Positions 1-9,812 of a DNA stretch of 64,000 nucleotides are shown piece after piece. A program made the translations under genes and the position numbers. The notes beneath the pieces were generated by a model. It was not told the origin of the DNA. It saw only the letters and a program-made list of their open reading frames with translations, and searched no databases. Origin of the DNA: JANMGV01 sp037440405 (GTDB lineage: Bacteria > Planctomycetota > Planctomycetia > Pirellulales > Pirellulaceae); the NCBI GenBank assembly GCA_037440405.1, contig JBBIUE010000002.1, positions 62,001 to 126,000 of the forward strand, written 5' to 3'. How positions within the stretch are numbered: position 1 is the stretch's first letter; each line of letters starts with the position of its first letter.

Positions 1-1
1 A

Positions 2-2635
2 GAAGTCATGACTCTGCGTCCCGAGGACTTGGTTGCGTCGATTAAGTATTTGATCGATCTGTTCGATCCGGAAACGTCTGCACAATACGACGACATCGAC
101 CACTTGGGCAATCGTCGCCTGCGGACGATTGATGAGCTGGCAAGTGAAGAACTCCGGAAGGGATTTCTCAAGCTTCGGCGCACCGTACAGGAACGGATGA
201 GCTTGAAGGAAGCCGAGGATATGTCGCCCCGCTCGCTGATCAATCCAAAAAGTATCAGCGCTGCAGTCGAGTATTTCTTTGGTCGAGGCGAGCTTTCTCA
301 AGTCGTGGACCAAACGAACCCATTGTCGCAGCTGACTCATGAACGCCGCTTATCGGCGCTGGGGCCAGGAGGACTCAACCGCAAGCGTGCGGGCTTTGAA
401 GTGCGCGACGTTCACATTTCCCATTACGGTCGCATCTGCCCGATTGAGACTCCTGAAGGAACCAACATCGGCCTCATCAGTTCCTTGGCAGTTTACGCCG
501 GTGTCGATGAGTACGGTTTCTTGATCACTCCGTATCGCAAGATATCCGATGGAAGCATCACCGATGAAGTCGTCTGGCTTCGAGCGGATGAGGAGGCGAA
601 CTCGTTTATCGCTCCAGCGGACGTCGAGGCACAGGAAGGTGCCCTCGTTGCAGGACCAGGTTTGATCGCCCGCCACCGTAGTGACTTTCAAATCGTGCTA
701 CCTACGGAAGTGGAGTACATGGACGTGGCTCCCAATCAGATGATCGGTGTTTCCGCCGGATTGATCCCGTTCCTTGAGCACGACGATGCCAACCGCGCAT
801 TGATGGGAAGCAACATGCAACGGCAGGCAGTGCCACTATTGGTAACGGAACCTCCGATCGTCGCAACGGGTCTCGAAAAGGAAGTGGCCGCGAATAGCTC
901 GATGGTTGTTCGAGCTCGCAAAGCGGGCAGGGTCACATTCGTCGACGCAACCCGGATTGAAATCGGTCAGGACATTTACCATCTCAAGAAATTCCAAGGC
1001 CTCAACGAACGAACATGCTTAAACCAGAAGCCAATCGTCAACATCGGCGATAAGGTTGAAAAGGGTCAGATCATCGCCGATGGAGCTGCATCTTACAAAG
1101 GTGAGTTGGCGTTGGGGCGAAACGTTCTCGTCGGATTCATGTCCTTCGATGGATTCAACTTTGAAGACGCGATCATTATTTCCGAGGAACTCGTCAAAAA
1201 TGATGTCTACACGTCGATTCATATTGAAGAGTTCGACGTCGAAATCCGCGAAACGAAACTGGGTAAGGAGGAGTTCACCCGGGATATACCGAATGTCAGC
1301 GACAAAGCGCTTAGGAACTTGGATGAAAGCGGTATCGTGCAAGTTGGTACCTACGTTCGTCCTGGCGACATTCTTGTCGGCAAAGTCTCTCCCAAAAGCA
1401 AGACGGAGTTGACCCCGGAAGAAAAGTTGCTGCACGCCATCTTCGGCCGAGCTGGCGAGGATGTAAAAAATGATTCACTAGAGGTGAGTTCGGGCGTCGA
1501 GGGAATTGTTATTGACACTCAGAAGTTCTCTCGCCGTATGAGTCTTTCGGAAGAAGAACGAAAGGACTACGAAAAGGAATTGAAGCGCATTGAATCGGAA
1601 GGCAACAAGGAAATCGCTGCTGCTTTCACGATTATGGTGGAAGAAGTCGAAAAGGTCGCGAAGGAAAAGCTTAAGGACAGTGATGGAACACCGTTGATCG
1701 GGAGCCAAGATCCGAAGTACCTGGCCGAACGGGCAACCACGTTCAATCTATCGCGGCACCTGAACAAGCTGGACCCCGGTCTCCATGCGGATGTGCGGCG
1801 TGTGTTCAAGCAGTTTTGGGCACCGGTTGAAGAAGCCATCGATCAGCGAGATCGAAGGTTGAACAGTATGAAACGAGGAGACGAGCTTCGTAGCGGCGTG
1901 CTCCAGATGGTGAAAGTCTATATCGCCACCAAACGCGTCATCAGCGTAGGTGACAAGATGGCAGGTCGGCACGGAAACAAGGGGGTTATTTCAAAGATAC
2001 TTCCCGTGGAAGATATGCCGTTCCTCCCAGATGGGACACCTCTCCAGATTCTCCTCAATCCGCTTGGCGTTCCAAGCCGCATGAACGTCGGTCAAATTTT
2101 GGAAACACATCTAGGATGGGCCGGGGCGACTGCGGGCTTTCAAGCGGTGACCCCTGTGTTTGACGGAGCGACCGAGGAAACGATTAATGACTGCCTCGAA
2201 CAAAGTGGTCTTCCTCGACACGGCAAGATTCGACTGTTCGATGGCCGAACAGGGGAACCTTTGTCGCAAGAGACAACGGTTGGCTACATCTACATGTTGA
2301 AGCTGCACCATTTGGTCGACGATAAAGTTCACGCACGAAGCACGGGGCCGTACTCGCTCATTACTCAGCAACCGCTGGGTGGAAAGGCCCGATTCGGAGG
2401 CCAAAGGTTTGGGGAAATGGAAGTCTGGGCGCTGGAAGCGTACGGAGCAGCTTACATTCTTCAGGAACTCCTCACCGTCAAGAGCGACGATGTTGAGGGA
2501 CGAACCAAGATTTATGAATCGATGGTCAAGGGTGAAAACACGTTGGAAGCGGGTACACCAGCCAGCTTCGACGTATTGACCAACGAGATTCGTGGATTGG
2601 CTTTGAATATGCGATTAGAGAAGCGCAGACTCTAA
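2..2635 (+). CDS. rpoB: RNA polymerase beta subunit, 5' truncated by window edge
   Basis: Catalytic beta subunit of bacterial RNA polymerase. The reading frame is already open at base 2 and has no credible start, so about the last 877 residues are present and the N-terminal third lies outside the window. The rifampicin-pocket segment (281-361) reads GRGELSQVVDQTNPLSQLTH and continues ERRLSAL. It is followed by the invariant GPGGL, RDVHxSHYGRxCPIETPEG and, near the end, GGQRFGEMEVWALEAYGA. The end (RGLALNMRLE) matches the usual beta C-terminus. rpoC follows after 73 bp, the standard rpoBC order, with no terminator-like hairpin between them, so they are probably co-transcribed. Identity is certain. 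Confidence 0.99.
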   Translation, partial: EVMTLRPEDLVASIKYLIDLFDPETSAQYDDIDHLGNRRLRTIDELASEELRKGFLKLRRTVQERMSLKEAEDMSPRSLINPKSISAAVEYFFGRGELSQVVDQTNPLSQLTHERRLSALGPGGLNRKRAGFEVRDVHISHYGRICPIETPEGTNIGLISSLAVYAGVDEYGFLITPYRKISDGSITDEVVWLRADEEANSFIAPADVEAQEGALVAGPGLIARHRSDFQIVLPTEVEYMDVAPNQMIGVSAGLIPFLEHDDANRALMGSNMQRQAVPLLVTEPPIVATGLEKEVAANSSMVVRARKAGRVTFVDATRIEIGQDIYHLKKFQGLNERTCLNQKPIVNIGDKVEKGQIIADGAASYKGELALGRNVLVGFMSFDGFNFEDAIIISEELVKNDVYTSIHIEEFDVEIRETKLGKEEFTRDIPNVSDKALRNLDESGIVQVGTYVRPGDILVGKVSPKSKTELTPEEKLLHAIFGRAGEDVKNDSLEVSSGVEGIVIDTQKFSRRMSLSEEERKDYEKELKRIESEGNKEIAAAFTIMVEEVEKVAKEKLKDSDGTPLIGSQDPKYLAERATTFNLSRHLNKLDPGLHADVRRVFKQFWAPVEEAIDQRDRRLNSMKRGDELRSGVLQMVKVYIATKRVISVGDKMAGRHGNKGVISKILPVEDMPFLPDGTPLQILLNPLGVPSRMNVGQILETHLGWAGATAGFQAVTPVFDGATEETINDCLEQSGLPRHGKIRLFDGRTGEPLSQETTVGYIYMLKLHHLVDDKVHARSTGPYSLITQQPLGGKARFGGQRFGEMEVWALEAYGAAYILQELLTVKSDDVEGRTKIYESMVKGENTLEAGTPASFDVLTNEIRGLALNMRLEKRRL

Positions 2636-2708
2636 TCCCCAGCCAATCCTCAGTTCAATCAAATTTCATTCTCGCTACCAAGAGAACCCATTCGAGGAGT
2701 CCCGTTTT

Positions 2709-5700
2709 ATGGCGAACGCCGAAGCGACATATGATCGCGTCAACGACTACACTTCAGTAAGGATCAGCTTGGCTCGCCCACAGGACATCCGAAGTTGGTC
2801 CTTTGGCGAAGTTAAGAAGCCGGAAACCATTAACTATCGTACTTATCGTCCTGAAAAGGACGGCTTGTTCTGTGAACGCATTTTCGGTCCAGAAAAAGAC
2901 TGGGAGTGTGCTTGCGGCAAGTATCGCGGCATGAAGTACAAGGGAATGATCTGCGATCGATGCGGAGTGAAAGTGACGCACAGCCGCGTTCGCCGAAAGC
3001 GGATGGGGCATATCGAGCTGGCCGCTCCGGTCGTGCATATCTGGTTCTTCAAGGCCATGCCGAGCCGCTTAGGTGCGCTTCTGGACATGAAGACTTCGAG
3101 TTTGGAAAAGATCATCTACTTCCAAGACTATGTTGTGATCGATCCAGGCCAAACGGACTTGGAAATGTATCAGCTTCTTACGGAAGAAGACTACCGTGCA
3201 AAGAAGGCCAAGTTTGGAGATAATAGTTTCGAAGCGGATATGGGGGCGGAAGCTATCCGTAAATTGCTGACGAATCTTGACCTCGTCAAGCTGTCAGGAG
3301 ATTTGCGTGCTGAGCTTGCCACAACCAATAGCAAGCAGAAAAAGAAGGACCTGATCAATCGACTGAAGCTAGTCGAAGCGATTCGGGACAGCGAGAACAA
3401 ACCCGAATGGATGGTCCTGGATGTGATCCCGGTCATCCCCCCCGACCTTCGTCCGTTGGTCCTGCTCGATAGCGGCAATTTTGCCACGAGCGATTTGAAT
3501 GATCTCTACCGCCGGATCATCAATCGGAACAATCGACTTCGCAAACTAGTCGATTTGAATGCTCCTCCTGTGATCATCCGCAATGAGAAGCGGATGCTGC
3601 AGCAATCGGTCGACGCTCTGTTCGACAACAACCGATGCAAACGACCGGTACTAGGAAGCAGCAATCGGCCCCTCAAGTCCCTCACGGACATGATCAAGGG
3701 AAAACAAGGGCGATTTCGCGAGAACTTACTTGGCAAGCGAGTAGATTATTCGGCTCGGAGCGTGATCGTGATTGGGCCACGATTGAAACTGCATCAGTGC
3801 GGCCTTCCCAAGAAGATTGCGCTCGAACTGTATCAGCCGTTCATTATTCGCAAGCTGAAGGAGCTTGGCCACGCAGACACGATCAAGTCTGCCAAGAAGA
3901 TGTTAGAGCGCAAGGATGAAGAGGTTTGGGATATTCTTGAGCAAGTGATCAAGAATCACCCTGTGCTGCTCAATCGCGCCCCGACACTGCATCGAATGGG
4001 TATTCAAGCGTTTGAGCCGATCTTAGTCGAGGGGAATGCTATTCACTTGCACCCACTCGTCTGCCGAGGCTTCAACGCGGACTTCGATGGAGACCAGATG
4101 GCCGTGCACTTGCCTCTATCGATCGAAGCTCAGGTCGAAGCCCACACTTTGATGATGAGCACGCACAATATTTTTGCGCCTTCGAACGGTAAACCGATCA
4201 TGAGCCCGTCGCAAGATACGGTCATGGGTTGCAACTTCATCACGGTGCAGAAAAACGATTGCAAAGGGCAGGGGATGGTATTCGCTTCGATGATGGAAGC
4301 GGACTTTGCCTACAGTCAGGGTGTGATGGACCTGCACGCGAAAATCAAGGTTCGTCTCCCAAGTAATCGCCGGCTGAAGACCGAGGACGGAAACGCGCCT
4401 CTAGGAGCCGTTATTGAAACCACTTACGGACGCATTCTGTTCAATTCGATTCTTCCAGAAGGAATGGACTTCTACAACCTGACATTGAAGGGAAGCGATC
4501 TGGCGACTGTGATCAGTGACTGTTATCAGCGATTGGGACGACGAGCCACGATTAAACTGCTCGATGACATGAACCAATTAGGCTTCCGAGAATCGACCCG
4601 GAGCGGATTGTCGTTCGGTGCCGATGACTTGGTGACTCCGGAGTCGAAGGCTAGGATCATTTCCGAGGCTGAAAAGAAGGTGATGACCTTCAAACGCAAC
4701 TATGACAAAGGAATCATTACTGGTCCGGAGCGGTACAATCAAGTAATCGATACTTGGACTCATGCTCGTGAATCCATCACCAAGGACATGTTGCAGGCGA
4801 TGGAGCATGACGATCATCGCGGCCCTTGGTACGTCAATCCGGTGTTTTTGATGGCGTCTTCCGGTGCCCGCGGTGGCATCGAGCAAATACGGCAGCTTGC
4901 CGGAATGCGCGGTTTGATGGCGAAACCGACTGGGGAAATTATCGATACTCCCATCAAGGCGAACTTCCGCGAAGGATTGTCCGTGTTGGAGTACTTCAGC
5001 TCAACGCACGGTGCCCGCAAGGGGCTAGCCGATACGGCTTTGAAGACAGCCGACTCTGGATACTTGACCCGAAAGCTGGCCGACGTCGCACAGAATGTGG
5101 TCGTCACCATGCACGACTGCGGCACAGCTCAGAGCATCACCAAGTCCGTCATTTATCGCGGCGAAAAAGTTGAAGTTCGACTGGTTGATGCGATTCACGG
5201 ACGCGTGAGTCGCCAGAACATCACCAGCGTCGTCAGCGACGAAGTAATCGTACGCGAAAACGAGATGATCACGCTGGCGAAAGCCAGAAAGATCGAAGCG
5301 CTAGGTCTTGAAAAGATCCAAATCCGTTCCCCGCTCACCTGCGATGCTCCACTCGGAGTCTGCCGTTTATGCTATGGAATGGATATGAGCACCGGTGCCC
5401 TGGTTGAAGAGGGAATGGCAGTCGGAATCATTGCTGCTCAGAGTATCGGCGAACCCGGCACTCAGTTGACGATGCGAACGTTTCATATCGGTGGTGCCGT
5501 CAATACCAGCGTCGAGGAGAGCGAAATCAAGGTGAAACGCGGTGGCATCATCAAGTTCACACGCATGCGCTTTGTTTCAAACGCCGAGGGGATCGATGTC
5601 GTTCTCAATCGCAACGGCGAAATCTCCGTTCTTGACGCGAAAGGACGCGAACTCGAAAAGTATGAGGTTCCGACCGGAGCTCGATTGCTCGTTGCCGAGA

Positions 5701-7121
5701 ACCAAGAAGTGAAACCGGGACAGAAGGTCTGCGAATGGAATCCACATAAGATTCCTATCATTGCTGAAGTTTCAGGGCGCATTCGGTATGACGATGTCAT
5801 CGAGGGCGAAACGATGCGCATCGAGAAGGATCCGAGCGGCAATCTTCGTCGAATGATCATCGATCACCGCGGAGATTACCATCCTCAGATTGTCATCGAG
5901 GACAACGATGGCAAGCCGCTGGAAGTTTCCTATCTTCCGGAACGAGCCGTGATCACGGTCAATGAAGGCAGTGAGATCGCAGCCGGAGCTGAAATTGCAG
6001 AAATGCCTCGCAAGTCTGCTGGGGTTTCGGACATTACCGGCGGTCTGCCTCGAATTACCGAGATTTTCGAAGCTCGAAAGCCGAAGGACCCCGCCGTAAT
6101 CGCGGAAATCGACGGAGCAGTCGAAATCCTCGGCGAAAAGCGGCGTGGTAAACGATCCGTGGTTGTCAGAAGCGATAGTGGTAAGGAAGTCGAACATCTG
6201 GTTCCACCTGGAAAACATTTCCTGGTCCACTCTGGAGATACCGTAAAAGCAGGTCAGGCCCTAGTGGAAGGACCACTTGTTCCTCACGATATCCTCGCCG
6301 TGAGCGGCGAAGAAGCGGTGCAACAATATCTATTGCACGAAGTTCAGCAGGTCTACCGAGCTCAACGGGTCGATATCAACGACAAGCACATCGAAATCAT
6401 CATCGCCCGCATGTTGCGGAAGGTGAAGATCGAATCTCCAGGCGATACGAACCTATTGCCAGGACTCGTGCTCGATCGTTTCGAGTTCAAACGGGTCAAC
6501 GATGAAAGCAGCAAGTGCTTGAAAATTGTCGATCCGGGTGACAGCGAGTTCACTAAGGATTCGATTGTCCCGAAAGCCGTGGTCGAACAGACCAATGCGC
6601 AAATTGAAGCACTCGGCGGCAAACCCGCTAAGGGCAAGAAGCCCAAGCCGGCGACGGCAAGCACGCAGCTTTTAGGAATCACCAAAGCTGCTGTTCAGAG
6701 TAATAGCTTCATCTCGGCAGCGAGTTTTCAGGAGACCACCAAAGTACTCACGGAAGCAGCGTTGGCGAGTAAAATCGACAAGTTGGTTGGCCTCAAAGAG
6801 AACGTGATTCTCGGTCATTTGATTCCGGCAGGTACTGGATTCCGAACCTTCCAGGACGCGGAAGTCAACTATCGCAAAGAAGCACTGGAAGACTTGGTAC
6901 AGCGTGGGACGGAAGCGATGCAGGCAAACGACTTCACTTTGCTGAAGACTCCGGCACCGCCACCACCCACTGCGACGTTGAGTCCACGGAAGTTGGAGGA
7001 AGAGGAGCATTTTCCTCCTGTCGAAGCAACAGGCCCCTCCGGTGACGAGAATACCAACCCCAGTGATGAAGAAGCCCCGGGAGAATCCGGAGCAGCTTCT
7101 GAAGAATTGCGCGATATCTGA
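2709..7121 (+). CDS. rpoC: RNA polymerase beta' subunit
   Basis: Beta' subunit, 1470 aa, complete. Zinc site 1 is visible as C67, C69, C82 and C85. The catalytic NADFDGD loop lies at residues 456-462 with the Mg-binding Asp458, Asp460 and Asp462. The second zinc site uses the Cys of MHDCGTAQ with CDAPLGVCRLC, followed by the bridge-helix/trigger-loop block GIIAAQSIGEPGTQLTMRTF. The protein ends in about 60 residues that are Pro-rich and then acidic (PAPPPPT, LEEEEHFPP, SDEEAPGESG), beyond the conserved fold; such a tail is absent from E. coli RpoC and may be disordered. Start ATG lies 73 bp after rpoB. No str-operon gene follows; instead there are hairpins and convergent pepT. Confidence 0.99.
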   Translation: MANAEATYDRVNDYTSVRISLARPQDIRSWSFGEVKKPETINYRTYRPEKDGLFCERIFGPEKDWECACGKYRGMKYKGMICDRCGVKVTHSRVRRKRMGHIELAAPVVHIWFFKAMPSRLGALLDMKTSSLEKIIYFQDYVVIDPGQTDLEMYQLLTEEDYRAKKAKFGDNSFEADMGAEAIRKLLTNLDLVKLSGDLRAELATTNSKQKKKDLINRLKLVEAIRDSENKPEWMVLDVIPVIPPDLRPLVLLDSGNFATSDLNDLYRRIINRNNRLRKLVDLNAPPVIIRNEKRMLQQSVDALFDNNRCKRPVLGSSNRPLKSLTDMIKGKQGRFRENLLGKRVDYSARSVIVIGPRLKLHQCGLPKKIALELYQPFIIRKLKELGHADTIKSAKKMLERKDEEVWDILEQVIKNHPVLLNRAPTLHRMGIQAFEPILVEGNAIHLHPLVCRGFNADFDGDQMAVHLPLSIEAQVEAHTLMMSTHNIFAPSNGKPIMSPSQDTVMGCNFITVQKNDCKGQGMVFASMMEADFAYSQGVMDLHAKIKVRLPSNRRLKTEDGNAPLGAVIETTYGRILFNSILPEGMDFYNLTLKGSDLATVISDCYQRLGRRATIKLLDDMNQLGFRESTRSGLSFGADDLVTPESKARIISEAEKKVMTFKRNYDKGIITGPERYNQVIDTWTHARESITKDMLQAMEHDDHRGPWYVNPVFLMASSGARGGIEQIRQLAGMRGLMAKPTGEIIDTPIKANFREGLSVLEYFSSTHGARKGLADTALKTADSGYLTRKLADVAQNVVVTMHDCGTAQSITKSVIYRGEKVEVRLVDAIHGRVSRQNITSVVSDEVIVRENEMITLAKARKIEALGLEKIQIRSPLTCDAPLGVCRLCYGMDMSTGALVEEGMAVGIIAAQSIGEPGTQLTMRTFHIGGAVNTSVEESEIKVKRGGIIKFTRMRFVSNAEGIDVVLNRNGEISVLDAKGRELEKYEVPTGARLLVAENQEVKPGQKVCEWNPHKIPIIAEVSGRIRYDDVIEGETMRIEKDPSGNLRRMIIDHRGDYHPQIVIEDNDGKPLEVSYLPERAVITVNEGSEIAAGAEIAEMPRKSAGVSDITGGLPRITEIFEARKPKDPAVIAEIDGAVEILGEKRRGKRSVVVRSDSGKEVEHLVPPGKHFLVHSGDTVKAGQALVEGPLVPHDILAVSGEEAVQQYLLHEVQQVYRAQRVDINDKHIEIIIARMLRKVKIESPGDTNLLPGLVLDRFEFKRVNDESSKCLKIVDPGDSEFTKDSIVPKAVVEQTNAQIEALGGKPAKGKKPKPATASTQLLGITKAAVQSNSFISAASFQETTKVLTEAALASKIDKLVGLKENVILGHLIPAGTGFRTFQDAEVNYRKEALEDLVQRGTEAMQANDFTLLKTPAPPPPTATLSPRKLEEEEHFPPVEATGPSGDENTNPSDEEAPGESGAASEELRDI

Positions 7122-7132
7122 AGTCAGTGAAA

Positions 7133-7163
7133 GTCGGTCCTAGTCGCGTGACGTGGGACCGAC
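7133..7163 (+). terminator. Candidate terminator hairpin after rpoBC
   Basis: Perfect 8-bp stem GTCGGTCC (7133-7140) / GGACCGAC (7156-7163) with a 15-nt loop, starting 12 nt after the rpoC stop. No U-run follows, so it is not a textbook intrinsic terminator. Its position argues for a transcript-end or 3'-protecting role. Confidence 0.45.
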
Positions 7164-7178
7164 CACTTTGGCAGGATG

Positions 7179-7216
7179 TGCGGGCGGTTGTGAAGTTGCT
7201 ATGCTACTAGCCCGCA
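7179..7216. other. Hairpin in rpoC-pepT gap
   Basis: Perfect 7-bp stem TGCGGGC (7179-7185) / GCCCGCA (7210-7216) with a 24-nt loop. It is the second of three stem-loops in the convergent rpoC/pepT gap and could act on either strand. Confidence 0.35.
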
Positions 7217-7290
7217 GTGCTCACATTCCGAAGCGGACGTTTTGAAGTTGCGTGTCTGTCATTTGCAATGAAAAGGCGCAACCGGCAGCA

Positions 7291-7329
7291 TGAGCAAGGG
7301 AGGAGTGAAGATCAACATTCCCTTGCTCA
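7291..7329. terminator. Strong 12-bp hairpin between rpoC and pepT
   Basis: TGAGCAAGGGAG (7291-7302) pairs with TTCCCTTGCTCA (7318-7329): 11 Watson-Crick pairs plus one G-U, with a 15-nt loop. The G-U pair slightly favours the + strand. The gap separates two convergent genes, so a bidirectional terminator is the simplest role, but no T-tract follows on either side. The rest of 7122-7589 holds nothing I can call a gene. Confidence 0.45.
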
Positions 7330-7589
7330 AGCGGCGGATGACGTCAAAAACGCAATCTCAAGAAACGCAGGTGAAGGACAGCCAGAATTTTTCCTCTCTC
7401 GCGATTCGGATGAAGGCCGATCGGCTAATAGGATTCTATTGATCGATACCCTGTTACCTCAGCGAGCAATCTGCGACCGATGCTTCTCTAACGTTTCCGG
7501 CTGGTATTGGTCCATCTGCCGTTCGCCTGACATAGTTGACCGCATGAACTGGTACCTGAGGTCGAGAACTATTGGCAACGGTTGCATAT

Positions 7590-8903
7590 CTAATGACGAC
7601 TGGCCTGTTGCCAAAGGTCGAGCAGAACCGCCGCGTGGGCGAGTGCGATCCGCATTTCATCTAAGCAGGCGAATTCTAGCACGCTGTGTATATTGTGCTG
7701 ACCACAAGAAAGATTTGGCGTCGGGAGTCCCATTTCGGTCAGTAGCGATCCATCGGTACCCCCGCGCACGCTGCTTCGTTCGCATGGAATTCCCATGCTT
7801 CGGAATGCTTCCTCGGCAAGATCGACAGCTTGCGGCAGTCGCTTTAGTCCTTCTGCCATATTGCGATATTGCCGTTGTATCGTCACATCCACGCGAACGC
7901 CGGGAATCATCGCTTCCACTCTCGAAGCGGTTCGCCCCAGAAGGTTGGCTTGCTCCGTTAGCCGTTGCGTTTCGAAGTCCCGCAGCAGCAAGTTCAATGT
8001 AACTTCGCCCACCCCTCCTTTCATTTCGTAGGGATGAATAAAACCATCTCGACCATCAGTGGTTTCAGGAGATAAGTGCGAGGCGGGGAGTTCTGCCAGG
8101 AAATGTCCGGCTGCTCTTAGGGCATTCACCATGCGGCCCTTGGCAAGGGATGGGTGAATATTTTCTCCAATGAACCGAACCGTAGCTAGGTCCGCAGAGA
8201 ACGTCTCTTGATCGATGATCCCTACCCCACCACCATCCAGGGTGTAGCCCACGACAGCATTTGCCTTCTTCAGATCGACATGCTTGGTTCCAAGACCAAT
8301 CTCCTCGTCGCAAGTGAAAAGAATCTGAATCGGTCCATGAGCCAAATCCGGATTCTCCATGAGCATGGCTGCCAACTCCATGATGACCGCGACACCAGCT
8401 TTGTCGTCGGCTCCGAGGAGCGTCGTTCCGTCGGTAGTAATCAGCGTCGATCCAAGTAGGTTCTTGAGAGCCGGACATTGTTCGACGCGGATGACGGACT
8501 CGCCAGTGCCGAGCGGGATATCCCCACCACTATAGGCGTGAATGACTTTCGGATGAACTTCGTGTCCCGGAGCTTCCGGGGAAGTATCCAAATGTGCGTT
8601 GAACAATACGGTTGCACACGGAGTGGAAACGTTCGAAGGAATGAGAGCCCACACCAGTCCGTGCGCATCTTGATGAGCATGTTCGATCCCCATCTGCTTC
8701 AATTGGTCAACCAGGAGTTTTCCTAGCTCCATTTGACCAGGGCTTGACGGGGATCGATGGGAATGCGGATCGGCAGTAGTTCCGATCCGCACGTATTGGA
8801 GAAATCGATCTAGCAAACGATGAACTTGAATCCGCTCAAGCGGAGAAACCATCAACTGGGACACAAAACGTCCTCGTATGGAAAGGCTACAGGAGAAACG
8901 CAC
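7590..8903 (-). CDS. pepT: Tripeptidase T (M20 family)
   Basis: Cytosolic zinc aminotripeptidase that removes the N-terminal residue from tripeptides. Metal and catalytic motifs appear in family order: NAHLDTSPEAPG (His and catalytic Asp), TLLGADDKAG (bridging Asp), CDEEIG (catalytic Glu pair), YTLDGGG (metal Asp) and HNIHS (metal His). About 437 aa against about 408 in E. coli PepT. The GTG at 8903 has a GGAGGG ribosome site 9 nt upstream. The ATG at 8852 gives a more family-like N-terminus (VSPLERIQVHRLLDRFLQYV) but has no clear site, so the start is uncertain by 17 codons. Divergent from the exonuclease gene at 8988; convergent with rpoC. Confidence 0.9.
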   Translation of the reverse strand: MRFSCSLSIRGRFVSQLMVSPLERIQVHRLLDRFLQYVRIGTTADPHSHRSPSSPGQMELGKLLVDQLKQMGIEHAHQDAHGLVWALIPSNVSTPCATVLFNAHLDTSPEAPGHEVHPKVIHAYSGGDIPLGTGESVIRVEQCPALKNLLGSTLITTDGTTLLGADDKAGVAVIMELAAMLMENPDLAHGPIQILFTCDEEIGLGTKHVDLKKANAVVGYTLDGGGVGIIDQETFSADLATVRFIGENIHPSLAKGRMVNALRAAGHFLAELPASHLSPETTDGRDGFIHPYEMKGGVGEVTLNLLLRDFETQRLTEQANLLGRTASRVEAMIPGVRVDVTIQRQYRNMAEGLKRLPQAVDLAEEAFRSMGIPCERSSVRGGTDGSLLTEMGLPTPNLSCGQHNIHSVLEFACLDEMRIALAHAAVLLDLWQQASRH

Positions 8904-8987
8904 TCATAATGTCCCTCCGAGGAACATAAGGCGTTCAAATGCGATAAATTGTTGGCAGTTTCACACAACTAGCAAAGTGGTCCAACG

Positions 8988-9812
8988 ATGAATACTATCG
9001 ATGAAGTCAAATATCTTCTCTTCGACGTCGAAAGTGTCGCGGACGGAGAGTTAATCGCCGCCACGCGATATCCGGACCAGAACTTGTCCGCCAGCGAGGC
9101 CATCCTGAGCTACCGCCAACAACTTCTCGCCGAGTCCGGACGCGACTTCATCCCATATACCTATCACATTCCCGTCGCAGTCGTCGTGGCCAAGATTCGC
9201 GAGGATTTGTCGCTCATCGATATTGTATCGCTCGATCAACCGATGCATCGTCCTCAAGTCATCACGAAACATTTTTGGGTTGGCTGGGAGAAGTATGGTC
9301 GTCCGACTTGGATTACGTTCAATGGTCGCACATTTGACCTACCGCTGATGGAACTGTCTGCATACCGCTACGGTGTTTCGGTTCCCATGTGGTTCAATCT
9401 CTTCGACCGACAGTACCAGCAAAGCCGCAATCGCTATAACGTTCAATCGCATTTGGATTTACACGAAATGCTGACCAACTTCGGAAGCACTTGGTTCCGT
9501 GGAGGATTGAACTTGGCGGCCCAACTTCTCGGAAAGCCTGGCAAGATGGATGTGCATGGCGACATGGTTCAGGACATGTACGCAGCCAAGCAGCTCGCTG
9601 AAATCAACGAGTATTGCCGTTGCGATGTTTTGGACACCTATTTTGTGTTCCTGCGATGCGCCTTGCTGATGGGCAAGATCGATCTTGATCGTGAAAAGGA
9701 GCTTGTCGATCGTACGAAAGCCATGCTCGAACGTGACGCTCAGCAACACGTTGCCTATGCAACCTACTTGGAACGTTGGCGAGATTGGCCGAATCCTTGG
9801 ATCGAAGCTTGA
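8988..9812 (+). CDS. Predicted 3'-5' exonuclease, PolB-exonuclease-like
   Basis: 274-aa DEDD-type nuclease resembling the stand-alone family related to the proofreading domain of family B DNA polymerases. The acidic motifs are visible: Exo I FDVES (D13, E15), Exo II FNGRTFDLP (D117) and Exo III YCRCDVLDTY (Y209, D213), which predicts two-metal 3'-5' exonuclease chemistry of the DEDDy type. No polymerase domain is attached. Monocistronic: pepT is divergent with 84 bp between, and a 340-bp gap follows. The substrate (DNA or RNA) cannot be read from sequence. Confidence 0.85.
   Translation: MNTIDEVKYLLFDVESVADGELIAATRYPDQNLSASEAILSYRQQLLAESGRDFIPYTYHIPVAVVVAKIREDLSLIDIVSLDQPMHRPQVITKHFWVGWEKYGRPTWITFNGRTFDLPLMELSAYRYGVSVPMWFNLFDRQYQQSRNRYNVQSHLDLHEMLTNFGSTWFRGGLNLAAQLLGKPGKMDVHGDMVQDMYAAKQLAEINEYCRCDVLDTYFVFLRCALLMGKIDLDREKELVDRTKAMLERDAQQHVAYATYLERWRDWPNPWIEA

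Noticed and set aside
7217..8002. 261-codon plus-strand frame in the rpoC-pepT gap
   Set aside because: About half is antisense to pepT, there is no ribosome site, and it runs through the strong hairpin at 7291-7329.
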